Of a stretch of 64,000 bases of DNA, positions 21,771-32,951 are shown in pieces. Both the position numbers and the translations under genes were made by a program. Position 1 is the first letter of the stretch. Each line of letters opens with the position of its first letter. The notes beneath the pieces were generated by a model. That model did no database searches, was not told the DNA's origin, and saw only the letters and a list, made by a program, of their open reading frames with translations. Source of the stretch: Bombus terrestris (lineage: Eukaryota > Arthropoda > Insecta > Hymenoptera > Apidae); contig NW_025963553.1 in NCBI RefSeq assembly GCF_910591885.1, positions 186,001-250,000 on the forward strand. The letters are read 5' to 3'.

Positions 21771-24700
21771 ATGAACGGTGATTCGTCGCAGCAAGGTACC
21801 ACAAATAAGATATCTCAATCTAAAGAGGTAAGGAATATTCTAGATTTTGGGACTTTGGAACTTCCATGACAGTCATGAGTGTGTTTCGTCATTGATATGC
21901 CATATTGCGTTTTTCACAATTGTCGTTCATTTTTTTGATTGATTTTATATCTATGATTTGTATTTGATTTTGTATCTATGATTTTTTCTTTCGATAATTC
22001 TTATAATTATTGTCAATAATTAATTATTTATAACCATTTACGCTGTATTATATATCATTCAGATTTATCTTTGCACGTATCAAGATAGTAGATAACAAAA
22101 TTATGTGTAACAAATTTATTAAACTCGCAATGTAACAGAAAATTGCATGAAAATCTTTATATTATTAATAATTATTGTTAATAATAAAAAAAATAAATGT
22201 CGCATTAGGAGGAGAGTCATACTTCGGAACGTAATTGGGACATATTGGACCTTATTGCGATTACTATTGTGATTATTATGATTAGTGTGATTATTTGGAA
22301 CGCAATGGGTGAGTACATTGCAATTTAGATATCTTCTTAGTTGCAATTTTTTCGAATAATATCGGTGACCAATCGAAATAGAAATTAGTGCGGAAAGAGG
22401 GGAAGGAATCAAAATTTGAAAATCGACATCGGTAACTCGGTTGTTATAGAATAACTCAATCGATAACGTAGATTAACTAGTTATAAATGAAAATATATTT
22501 AAATTCAAACTTTAAAAATTAGAAATTAAAAAGCAGAAGGATAGAAATAGAATAGATAGATAAATAGAAAGGATAGAAATAAAACAGTTGTCCCACAAAT
22601 TGATGATTATCGTATAGTGTGTACTCATAGCATAAAATTTGTTCAATGAATTAAAAATTATATTTTTTAGATATGTAGACATTAGCGATGTATTAATCCG
22701 GGAAGCTCGTCTATCTCGGAAATATCGAGTCTGCGACAACGTCAATTTGGAAATTATTCTTAGAGAATATGAAAATTATTACAAGATGAAATTCCAAAAA
22801 TATCCTATATTGTGTAAGAAAATAACTGAAAAGGAAATAAAGACGAGGGAAATGACAAATGCGAACAAAGTGTAAGAATTTAAATTATTTAACACTATTC
22901 AACTTTCTCAACATATTCAATGCATCTATTACAATATCATTCAATCTTCAAAGAAGTAGTAAAACTTGTCAAATCTGTTAGCAAACAAACGAGAAGTGAG
23001 TCTGTATCTGGGTCTGTCGAAGGGAGGAATGCACAACAGAAGATGAGGGGTGATGCTACCGATGATATTAATCTTGCAATGACAGTGACAACAATTTCTG
23101 CCAATGAAAACGATGGATCTTCATCAGAAGAGCTTCATCAAAGAGCTTCATTTAACGTCTCAATGGAACAATCCAGGCAATCAAAGATATCAAAATGTGC
23201 TCGGAACCTTTATATAGACAATCCAGAATTGCAGAAGATTGCTCAAGACATTTTATCTGTAAGTTATTTTCGATTAATATACGTATTGTAAAGCTTTTTA
23301 AAAATAAAATACCTATCCTTGGATAAACAATCCACTGTATATCAATATCCAACAAATGTATTGTTGTATATATCTGTATATCTGTATACACTGTATACAC
23401 TGTATATCTGTATACACTGTATACACTGTATATCCAACAAATAGCTTGGATAAACAATCCACTGTATATCAATATCCAACAAATGTATTGTTGTATATAT
23501 CCACTGTATATCCAACAAATACCTTGGATAAACAATCCACTGTATATCAATGACGTAGGGATTTCAGTAAAGCTTTAAATAATGAATTACATAACACTCG
23601 AGGAAATTAATACAGAGATTATGCACCATTTCATCTTTGTATTGTCGCAGGAAATCATACTGAAAGAATTAAATGTATATTGGGACAACATTGCAGGCCT
23701 AGAGGAATGTAAATCTGCCATTAAGGATGCCATTGTGTATCCCCTTAAATACCCTATCTTTTTTAAAGGCCCATTTGCTCCCTGTAAAAGTATTCTGCTA
23801 TATGGACCACCTGGTACAGGTAAGATACTCGTATTTCTTTCATTCCCATACATGTTTACAAGCAATTATGAAATAGGGAAGACGATGTTGGCGAAGGCAG
23901 TCGCAACAGAATGCCAATGCACCTTTTTTAACGTAACGACCAGCTCATTGGTGGACAAATGGAGAGGTGATTCCAAGAAGTATATCCGTGTAAGTTGATT
24001 TCCTTTGTCTATGAAGAAGAGATTCTAGGTTTAAAAAGATTTGTTTTTATTTGTCGTCATTCATATATAAATAGAATAGTTGTTTGGAAAACGAAATGAT
24101 ATTACGTTCGTGATGAAACAATGAATTTAAGGAATTTTGAATATAATATTTAATAAATAATAAATACATTTGTTAAACTGAACAGGTTTTATTTGAACTT
24201 GCCTATAATAATTCGCCTACAATTATTTTTATCGACGAGATTGACTGCATAGGAACAAATAAAGGAGTAAAGTATACATTGTCTGAATCTGCAAAGACAT
24301 TCAGATCAGAACTTCTTTTTAGATTGGATAGATTAGTAATTAACAAAAATTCTGATGTAGTTCTTTTGGCCGCAACTAATTGCCCTTGGTATGTATATCA
24401 TTTATAGCTATTTCAATGTTTTCTAAGTAGAAAATATCTTAATATCATAATTATTCATTATCTTAATCTTAATTATTGTGTTGTTCGGAATATTCCTTCG
24501 TTATTATTAATATAACAGAACAATAATATTTATTGTAAATATATTATTAGGGATATTGATGCAACTTTACGCAGACGCCTTGAAAAGAATATATACGTAT
24601 CATTACCAAACGAAGTTACTCGATTTTATATGTTCAAATTATACCTTAGCAACCGATTATTAGAGAATATGGATATTGTGAGTCACATAATAAAATCTAC

Positions 24701-24935
24701 TGAAAAATATTCTTGTGCTGATATAAAATTGCTTTGTACGCAAGCATGGCTGCTAGAAATGAATCCAATGTTTAAAAGACTTGAAAAAGGAGAAACATCT
24801 ACTACGACTTTGAAATATGAATTAAAGAATTATAAAATAATAGCAAAATTGTTAAAAAAAATGTCACCTACAGTTACGAATGTGGATAGATATGAAGCGT
24901 GGAAAAAATATGTATGCCAAAACAAGATATTTTAA
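21771..24935 (+). CDS. KATNAL2: Katanin p60 ATPase A-like 2 (KATNAL2)-like, copy 1; LisH exon damaged
   Basis: Eight exons can be traced: 21771-21827, 22209-22308, 22671-22871, 22982-23258, 23651-23819, 23877-23989, 24186-24388 and 24551-24935. The product is a microtubule-severing AAA ATPase of the meiotic clade. Exons 2-3 hold the LisH/dimerisation region (CDNVNLEIILREYENYYKMK). Exon 5 starts the AAA module with DNIAGLEECKSAI and contains Walker A GPPGTGKT, split by a 57-base intron. Exon 6 has a pore-loop-type WRGDSKKYIR, exon 7 Walker B IIFIDEID and sensor AATN, and exon 8 the LRRRLEK arginine-finger region and the C-terminal helix. All phases agree except between exons 2 and 3, where exon 2 carries about 29 extra bases of GATT-rich repeat. 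A second acceptor 8 bases into exon 3 (after GTAG, start 22679) would reopen a 498-residue frame but replace the end of the LisH helix. The ATPase core looks intact; function is uncertain. Confidence 0.82.
23317..23551. repeat. Minisatellite in KATNAL2-like intron 4
   Basis: Three copies of a unit starting CTTGGATAAACAATCCACTG lie at about 23318, 23445 and 23523, separated by runs of TGTATACAC/TGTATATC repeats. Both strands give spurious Ile/Tyr-rich ORFs here. The copy 2 equivalent is 56275-56509, with no length difference noticed. Confidence 0.8.
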
Positions 24936-24938
24936 AAA

Positions 24939-25002
24939 ATATAAAAGTATAAAAATATATATATATAAAAGTATAAAAATATAAAAATATAAAAATATTA
25001 TA
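24939..25002. repeat. TATAAAA-type low-complexity tract after the KATNAL2-like gene
   Basis: Repeated ATAAAAGTATAAAAAT units directly after the stop codon. Poly(A) runs follow at 25246-25266 and 25373-25390. No gene lies between 25003 and 25432. Confidence 0.75.
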
Positions 25003-25566
25003 ACTCTAATCAATACTAAAAAATAACGCTCTTGAATTATTTAATCTCGTGCAAAAGAATTACTATAACTTATTACGCTTTCCGCTTTCAATAGTCAATC
25101 AACAGAGTTCAGTCTAACGAAGAAGTTCCCTCCTACGCTAACGAACTGTCCTGTTTTTGCGTCCAGGCTTTCAGGACATAAATTAAAATATCGCACATAG
25201 GCACAGCGTAACAGCGGCTTAAATTTAAGTTACAATAATAATCTTAAAAAAAAAAAAAAAAAAAAAGAAATGTAATAATGCATGGCTATGTCGTACCGTC
25301 GCGTATCGGTACTTTTGCCTGTATCCACCCTACAATCAGAATTCAGCGTTTATTCTGGAAAAAAATCATGTAAAAAAAAAAAAAAAAAAATATGTAAAAA
25401 ACCTGGAATTAATAAACAAAGATTTAAAAAAATCAACAATTAAACAAGGGATTGAGATGACCAACTCCGGTCACGCTGCGAACTTCGAACGCGGAAGAGT
25501 CGAGCCGTGGCCATGATGGGTGATTCCAGGAATCGGTCGCGTATGGCAGGATCTGACATGCTTTAC

Positions 25567-25636
25567 CGATCCCAGCCGCGCCGATTTCCGTCAACAGGCA
25601 CAGTAACGGAGATATTTGGAACAGAAGCAGCCGCAT
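25567..25636 (-). other. Putative minus-strand signal-peptide exon (MRLLLFQISPLLCLL...)
   Basis: A minus-strand acceptor TTTAATTTCAG ends at 25647. The ATG at 25636 opens a hydrophobic leader of 23 codons, MRLLLFQISPLLCLLTEI and following residues, up to a GTAAAG donor in phase 1. This is the same phase as the VWC signal-peptide exon at 13334-13415. It could be an alternative first coding exon of the VWC gene or a remnant of another secreted-protein gene. The frame stays open and GC-rich down to 25433, so the exon may instead continue past this donor. No downstream partner is proven. Confidence 0.35.
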
Positions 25637-26241
25637 ATTCGTCTATCTGAAATTAAAGAGATGATTTCATGTAGAAGATAGAAATTCGTTCCCTGATATT
25701 GAAATGCCGAACACGAGGAAAATGAGACATGCAAATGACAAAGTCGATGACCAATAGGAAGATGACATAAACAATTGTAGATTGCAATGAAAATTTTGAA
25801 AAATGATACGTGTTCTAATAATAGAATATAAATGATAAAAAGGAGAATGTAATTGCCATTCTTCTATGTATTTTAATTTATGAGACGTAACTTCTGAATG
25901 ACCTGTAATAGCTTTAAATACATTTACTGGAACTGGCCAAGCATAGAAAAAGGAGGCTTAAAAGAGAAAAAAAGGGAATAGATGAAATCGTGAATTATCA
26001 GTCTAAATGAACCGTGAATGTCAACCTAAGCTTTCACCAAAACCCTAGTGAAACCATGAAAGCACCACTATGAATATAAAATGATCCGCACTACTATCTA
26101 CTTCATAGTATACTCTATACGTTTAAAATACTCCATTAGAAGCTTAAATCTATCAAAATACAGCTCCTAGGGAAATGTAAACTTTCACATGAACACATAA
26201 TATCGATTTTCTGATTGAAACGTATAGGCAGATATATACTA

Positions 26242-26322
26242 GCATTTGGCTGCATGGTGCAGCACTACTCTCTCTGGGATATCCTAGCCATTTTCGGCAT
26301 TTGGCCGTATGGTGTAGCACTA
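26242..26322 (+). repeat. Two 26-base direct repeats, GCATTTGGCYGYATGGTGYA
   Basis: A 26-base unit at 26242-26267 recurs at 26297-26322 with three transitions, 55 bases apart, in the gap between the KATNAL2-like and GPKOW-like genes. Function unknown. The copy 2 equivalent is 59200-59280. Confidence 0.7.
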
Positions 26323-26577
26323 GCTCTGTAACATAGAAGACCATAGGCGTCAGTTCTTCTTATTTCCTCTCTGATATATGTTTACTTTAATGTCACTTAT
26401 TCAGGCGCTTGATATATTGTCGGAATGAAATTTTAGTAATGTGCAAGTAATTTTGAGTAGATTAATAAAGTATAATAAGATATTAGATTCATGTACATAG
26501 TTTCAAGTGACATCAATCTTTATGTCTAGTATATACATGTGTATTGATCTATAAGTCAGTGTTGAAATAACAAATAA

Positions 26578-28496
26578 ATGGCAGAAGAAGGAAAGAAGAT
26601 TTCCTTCGGTTTTGCGAAATCTATTAAGAAACCTGTGTTAAAAAATGCTATTCCACAAGAAAAAAAGAAAGTTGATTACATTGAATGCCTTGATGAGAAA
26701 GGTATTAAAGTAATAGGGTGAGTTCAAAAAGTAAAATTTTTAATCAAGAAACATATAACCTCAACCTAACCTATAAAAATCACCAATAGCGGAATATATA
26801 TATTTGAAAACAATTTTTTTATTTCAGTAAGGAAGAAAAAAAAGATGAACCTCTAATTATTTCATTACTAGGTTCAAAAACCTGGCATGATAGAATAGTT
26901 AATAAAATAGATGCAGACATTTTCCTTCCGAAGGCAGATAAGGAAAAGGTAGGAGACGCTAGTGTTAACGAGGCAAAATCAAAGCTATCTAATGGAAAAA
27001 CATCGCCAATAATATCAATAAAGAAAGAGCCAGTTGAAGATAGTGAAAATAAAGTTGTTACTTTAGAAGAACAAGTGGCGAAAGAAATCATTGAGGATCT
27101 TAAATCAAAGAATGAACATGAAACTAAAACAAATGATTTAACCTTACCTTTAGTAGAAGATGAATCACTAAGAGGCAAAGAACAGGTACGTTATCAACAT
27201 ATTGATGTGCAATGCACAGATGTATTACATTTGCATATTATAAATATCGTTTTGTATTTTTCAGTCTACGTTAGAAGATTATGAAAAAATTCCTATTGAT
27301 GATTTTGGTGTAGCAATGTTACGGGGAATGGGATGGCAACCAGGAAAGGGAATTGGTTGAAATGAAAAGTATGAATTTTACTCTGGATTAAATTAATTGT
27401 ATGTATTTAATACATCACTTATTGGAAAGTAAACAGAGAACATCATTTTTTATTTCACAATCGTTCATTCTAACTATTACAGATTAGTAGCAGCTGTCAT
27501 ACCAGAATTACGACCAAAAGGTATGAGTCTTGGAGCAGACAAAGTAGCATTGTAGAAGAAAAATACAGATTCCAAAAAAGAAGAGGAAGAAGTTAAAATG
27601 GAGAAAGGAACATTTGTGAAAATTATAGCTGGAAAGCAAAGTAATAATTATAGTCAAATAGAAGGATTCGATGATGATGCTGGAAGGCTCATAATAAAAC
27701 TAGCTCTTGGTGGAAATATAATATCTGTAAATGAATTTATGGTACAGCCAGTGACTAAATCAGAATATTCTAAGAACTCAAAAGTTCAAAGTTAATATGA
27801 AGTGTTAGTTTTTCATTAAGGGACTTTTAAGAAAATAAATTTGAATTGACATATACATATAAAGACATAATCGGACATGTAGAAAAACTAATTCAAGAGT
27901 ACCTGTAAGTGTGTTGTTGCATGCAATTTTTTAAAGGTCCCTTCTATTTTTATATAAAATATGATAAATGTAGAGGTTTTAGCTTTCAGTATTTTATGGG
28001 GTTAATTTCAGATACAAAAAAGTATGAGGAATATAAGGACAAGGAATCCAAGGGACTCAAGCAAAAGATGGATAGAAAAAGATCAATGTCCCCTGACCTC
28101 GAAGACGGTGAAGATGGTGACAAAAGTAGTAATAAAAGAAAGAAAATCGGAAGTACGATGCACAATAAGAACAAGTATGATAAAGTGGGGGATAAAAAAT
28201 CAGAAAGACGAAAAAGGCGCTCCGAATCTAATGATGACAGCGATAGTGATTCTGAAAAGAAGAGACGGAGAGAAAGAAGTAACTCTAATAGGAATGATTC
28301 TTATAAATTAAAAAGATTGAAAAAGTCAAAGAAAGATAAGAAGCACGATTGCTCATCCGAAAGATCAAGTAAAAAACATAAAAAGAAAGACAAAGAAAGA
28401 GAAAACGTTAGAGATAAGAAACCCAGAGATTACGCAGACAGAAAGAAACACAAAAGACGAGAAAGATCAAGATCTCGATCATTTAGTAGGCAGTAA
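26578..28496 (+). pseudogene. GPKOW: GPKOW-like G-patch/KOW splicing factor, unprocessed pseudogene, copy 1
   Basis: Five exons join in phase: 26578-26717, 26828-27185, 27265-27368, 27483-27790 and 28012-28496. GPKOW is a nuclear spliceosome-associated protein with a G-patch and two KOW motifs. Exon 1 encodes KISFGFAKS, typical of the family start. Exon 3 holds the G-patch (MLRGMGWQPGKGIG). Exon 4 holds KOW1 (GTFVKIIAGKQSNNY...). Exon 5 is a Lys/Arg/Ser-rich tail ending SRSRSFSRQ. Two in-frame stops break it: TGA at 27358-27360 right after the G-patch GIG, and TAG at 27553-27555 where GADKVAL is followed by a stop. Both could be C-to-T changes (CGA and CAG). The second KOW domain expected at the C-terminus is absent. 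AATAAA lies 73 bases past the stop (28569-28574). Introns are retained, so this is a gene duplicate rather than a retrocopy. Confidence 0.82.
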
Positions 28497-28769
28497 TATT
28501 TTCCAGGGACGTATTCGGTCATTTTACTTTCAAGATAAATTGTACAATTTTATTTATACAGATTTTATAATAAAGTGTATTTTTACAAAATATTATATTT
28601 CTTTTCTTACCCTTAACTGAAAATTACATTTAATTATAATATGTAATAATGTTTACAATTACATCAAAGTTAATGTCCTAAACTTTATCAATAATTATTA
28701 AAAATCCCCGCGTATTGTTTACGTAATGTTGATATCGAGTAGTATACATACATAACCTCAAAGAACATT

Positions 28770-31192
28770 ATGATACTTACGAACATCGCTAAACAAGTAG
28801 TGCGAACGATGTCGAGTAAGTATATTCACTATGTATAAAGTATTTATAGGTAAAAAGTATGGGAAATATATAACCGAGTGTATTTAATTTTTCCAACATT
28901 TTAGCATTTCGCTTGGCGTTGGTACAACTTCAAGTAAATGAAGTAAAAAGCAAAAATGTAGAGCGGGCAGTTTCCTACATTTCCAGCGCGAAAGAGCATA
29001 ATGCTGATATTATCGCTCTTCCTGAATGCTTTAATTCACCATATGGAATACGTAATAATTTGTTTCTTTTTCTAATAATTTATTATATGTATAACAACTA
29101 TATAGAAAAAAGTAAAAGTAGACAAATTACCTTATCGTTTATACTTCCATAAAGATTGTGAATTGACTCGAGAATATAGAATTTCCCCACTTTTATGATT
29201 ATCGTGATTTTTGTATAAATATATTTTTTAAGATACTAATAATTAGGTACTTAATAATAAACTAGTATTATCAATTATTTTGTATTTATAATTCCACCTA
29301 TAGTAGTTAAAAATTAATGTTAGTTAAAATCTAACTTTATGTTTCAAAAAGTACTAGCAAAGTCGTTAAGTAACAAGTCACTGGTACTAAACCAAATAGC
29401 ATGATTGTAATTAAACAAACATTTCTAAATATTCATTTTTCATCTTGAACCTGTAGAAACAATTTATTATATGTACTATTATCTAAGTAATTATATATTT
29501 AAGTAAATCGAAATGTAAAATTTAGTTATTTTACTAATTTAAAAAATAAAAAATTGACAAACATTTCAACTTAATTTATGGTTGGAACAAAGGACAGTTA
29601 TTTTTCATTAATTGAAATATTGCAATGCAGAATAGTTTCCAAAATACGCCGAGAGTATTCCCGATGAAACGGTGAAACGAGCGTTGCTTTATCGAAGGCA
29701 GCTAAGGAAAACAGCATTTATGTAGTTGGTGGTACGATACCTGAAATAGAGGGCGATAAATTGTACAATACCTGCTGTACTATTTGGGGTCCCGATGGAA
29801 CTTTGATAGCAAAACACCGGAAGGTAAATAATATACCTCGATGTGGCTTTGAAATTGAAAATATCGGGGTGGAGAAAGTGACTCTATCTAGGAATAATTT
29901 AGGAATATACATATGTACATACGTGTACTATAACCAATTCTATAATTTAAAAAATATGTTATAGGTTTATAAAATACGTTTTGATACGAGAAACATACAT
30001 TTTTGTCGTAATATAATATATAAGTTTTTGTACAATATATTTGTTTTGTAATATAAATTTTTCACATACGAAAAAACTTATTTTTTCTTAAAAAATATTC
30101 CTTCTCAAATATTATTAAATGATAAAACTTTTTAATAAAAGAAAGTGATAAAAACGCTGTCAGTTATTAAATAAAAAACAATTAAAGTTTAAAAGTTCGT
30201 AACATTGATGTTAAATTACAAAAGTTACAGCAATAGAGTTAGCAACTATATTTTTATGTTATTAGGTACATCTATTCGACATCGACATTCCCAACAAGAT
30301 TACTTTCCGAGAGAGTGATTCACTCAGTCCTGGTGATTCCCTAACAATGTTTGATGTGAAGGGCTGGAAAATAGGTATTGGCATTTGCTATGATATCAGA
30401 TTCGAGGAAATGGCACGCATTTATCGGAACAAAGGTACAGTAGCTTAATCGAACAATACTTAACTAGCAGGAAAGTAACTATCTTTCTTAAATATATTCT
30501 ATATAAAGTATAATCAATATAATCTGTAACTCTGTATAAAAAGGAGCTTAATTTAAAAAACCAGTATATTCGCTGAAAATGAAATAAATAAAAGAATTAG
30601 AAGCACGACAAGAGGACTGTTCTCGCATATTCATAAATTATGGAATGTGGACTGTGCACCTACAAAGTTAACTAAAATTCAGTGGTCTCATATTTCCCGT
30701 TTCTCTGTGTTAGGTTGCCAAATACTGATATATCCGGTGGCATTCAATATGACCACTGGACCACTGCACTGGTCATTACTTCAGCGTTCCAGAGCGAATG
30801 ACAATCAATTATACGTCGCCTGTATATCACCGGCTCGTGTTCCTTCAGCAAGTTATGTCGCATGGGGACATACACAGTTGACAAATCCCTGGGGGAAAAT
30901 CCTTTATGATTTGGAAACTCAGGAAAATATGGTGGTCACCGATATCGGTAATTTTCAGCTTAACATTAAAAGCGAGAAAAATCCATGATGTAATTAACTT
31001 TTAGTCTCGTTGGTTCATCGATTTTGCCGGCTCCCTCTGTATTTGCTGAATTTATTAGCAAGCATTACTTATTACTTCGTATGTTTTTCTTTTCTCTCAG
31101 ATTTGAAAGTTGTTGAGGAAGTAAGGGCTCAGATACCTACATTTTCTCAAAGACGTACGGATTTGTACGACACTGTCTATAAAAAGGAGTAA
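28770..31192 (+). pseudogene. NIT2: NIT2-like omega-amidase (nitrilase family), unprocessed pseudogene, copy 1
   Basis: Six exons: 28770-28815, 28905-29051, 29631-29823, 30266-30434, 30714-30947 and 31101-31192. NIT2 hydrolyses the alpha-keto acids made by glutamine and asparagine transaminases (alpha-ketoglutaramate, alpha-ketosuccinamate). The nitrilase triad is still encoded: Glu in ALPECFNSPYG (exon 2), Lys in IAKHRK (exon 3) and Cys in GIGICYD (codon 30386-30388). Exon 3 is broken. Its second codon is a TAG (29633-29635) where the family has Tyr in a YFPxYAESIP-type motif. The frame also shifts near 29685-29692 before LSKAAKENSIYVVGG; the exon is 193 bases where a multiple of three plus two is needed. 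All other exon phases agree. The gene is about 270 bases downstream of the GPKOW-like gene, same strand. Confidence 0.85.
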
Positions 31193-32951
31193 CTCTACAC
31201 TGAAACAGAAAATGTTTTCTTATAATATTTCTACTACAATACCGTTTTTTTTTTTTTTTTTTTTATGACTTATTACTAATTACTTATCATTTGTACTAAA
31301 TGAATAACTCAATTAAGAAAACCAAAATGTTATAAATAATAATCTGTATATCTTGTGTATCAATATGTAATTGGATATTGTAATAATATTGGAATGTCTT
31401 TGATCAGGGATATGATAAAGAACACGCGAAGACTACATTCTTTTGAACATCTTTAATATCCATCATTTATAACATTAAACATCTTTTTAAATATTTAGAT
31501 AGATTAATACGTAACTCTTTATATATATATATATATATAAACATTAATTTGAAGTTACAAGCTTAGAGAAATTGGTCGATTAATATTTATAGATCGGCTG
31601 TCTTGATGAAAGGCTTAAAGATAGCAAAAACATAACAATGTCGCAAATATAATTTATAGTTTAACTTCTTTCTTGTATCTGTCTGCCTTTCACGATGTTT
31701 TACCAATTACAATAAGTAATTTCGACTTCTTTGCGCTCCGTTTTAACGCATTCGAGACCGAAAGAAATTCATATCAATCAGTAGGCATAATATATATAAC
31801 TGTACATAATACATTATAGTATAACATAGTATATAATTTTATATTTTAAAAACATGAGGCATAAAATTTAATCGATTGTCATCGATTTAAAATTAAAATA
31901 TGAAAAGGATATTCCAGAGAGAGAAAAGCACAGTATCATTCTAACAAAACATTCAGATCGTACTGACACCCAGGAATCGTATTACAATAAAATCTCGGTC
32001 TCGAATGAATTAACACGAACGATTAACATGAAACACACTTGCGGCTTAAACACCTTCGATATCGAGGAAATTCAAACTTTACAAATAAAAGCAGCCTGTT
32101 CCTCTTTCCACCACAGACTCTCATACCATATCCGCTCTTATCCAGGCTTTTACTTGAAATCTCTGTCTATTTACAATTTAAATTTACCCGGACCACTCGT
32201 TGAATCGGCAGCCCTTTATAAATATATAATGAGCCCAGAACATATACCTGTGCCCCTAGCTGGTATCAGCTCTAGTAACGTTCATACCGGAACTTTCATA
32301 CGACGCCAATTTGTCACGCGTGAACATCGATTCTTTCAGGGGTCACGGCTTTATGGGATTATATCCTTTAAAGTAATTAAAGTGATACTAATGATACAGA
32401 ATTTTTTACAAATGTTTAATATGTCCATAAAATAGGAAGTTTCGTGCTCTCTTATTTTATATTAATTATAAATTAATAAGTTTTACATTTGTTATCTATA
32501 GATTTAATAAATTATTAAAATTCCATGAAGACATATTCTGGAACACATTAGAAGATTTTGCTGTAATTTACAACGGATGCTCCGAGTACGAACAGGCAGT
32601 AAACGAACAAATAGAAATTCAGGCTATTGTGGTAGTATAGCTCACGTGGGATTTTAAGCTCGAATTGGACTTAAACGTTACGATCGTCGTGAATAATTAC
32701 GATATATACCCTGTACGACGAGCAGAGAATCTTAAATTATTAACGGCAATTCCTTTGTGCAAAGTGCAATTTTATTAACGGCCTGTAACGAATGAACGGC
32801 TCGTTTTGAATAAAGTTTACATTTAGAAAGTAAACACAGAAACACATTTTAAGAAACTAAGATATCGAGTTCTACTTGTAAACATCAAGTGCTCTTCGTT
32901 TGAGAAGATTACGAGTCTCTTCTTCGATAACGACATTAATTAAGAAGTTTC
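31193..32951. other. Region between the NIT2-like pseudogene and the duplication junction
   Basis: AT-rich sequence with a poly(T) at about 31246-31264 and an (AT)n at about 31520-31540. A plus-strand ATG frame of 135 codons at 32028-32435 lies in somewhat GC-richer DNA but has no recognisable domain, motif or splice structure. It may be UTR of an unseen gene. Its duplicate lies beyond the window, so conservation cannot be compared. Confidence 0.4.

Larger units (their letters stand above)
1..32951. repeat. Tandem 33 kb segmental duplication, copy 1
   Basis: The first bases of the window reappear at 32952 and the two sequences then run in parallel to the right edge. Equivalent features are offset by 32951 near the start, 32953 to 32955 from the SINE-like tail to the R1 poly(A), and 32957 to 32958 after the (AT)n tract near 14.55 kb. 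Only scattered substitutions and microsatellite length changes separate the copies, apart from one VWC exon. The unit carries one VWC gene (minus strand), one KATNAL2-like gene, one GPKOW-like pseudogene and one NIT2-like pseudogene. Because position 1 is already inside the repeat, the left boundary is not visible. A haplotig-type assembly duplication is the main alternative to a real tandem duplication. Confidence 0.97.

Noticed and set aside
23152..23550. 132-codon Tyr/Ile-rich minus-strand ORF and 65-codon plus-strand ORF
   Set aside because: They are translations of the minisatellite in KATNAL2-like intron 4.
26819..27178. 119-codon serine-rich minus-strand ORF
   Set aside because: It is the antisense shadow of GPKOW-like exon 2, whose splice sites and phase fit the plus strand.
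27909..28011. Upstream part of the 195-codon ORF before the Lys/Arg-rich tail (27909-28496)
   Set aside because: The Cys/Phe-rich start lies in an intron; the exon begins at 28012 after a TTTCAG acceptor.
32028..32435. 135-codon plus-strand ORF as a gene
   Set aside because: No domain, no splice signals and no second copy in the window to test conservation. It is left as an unassigned stretch.
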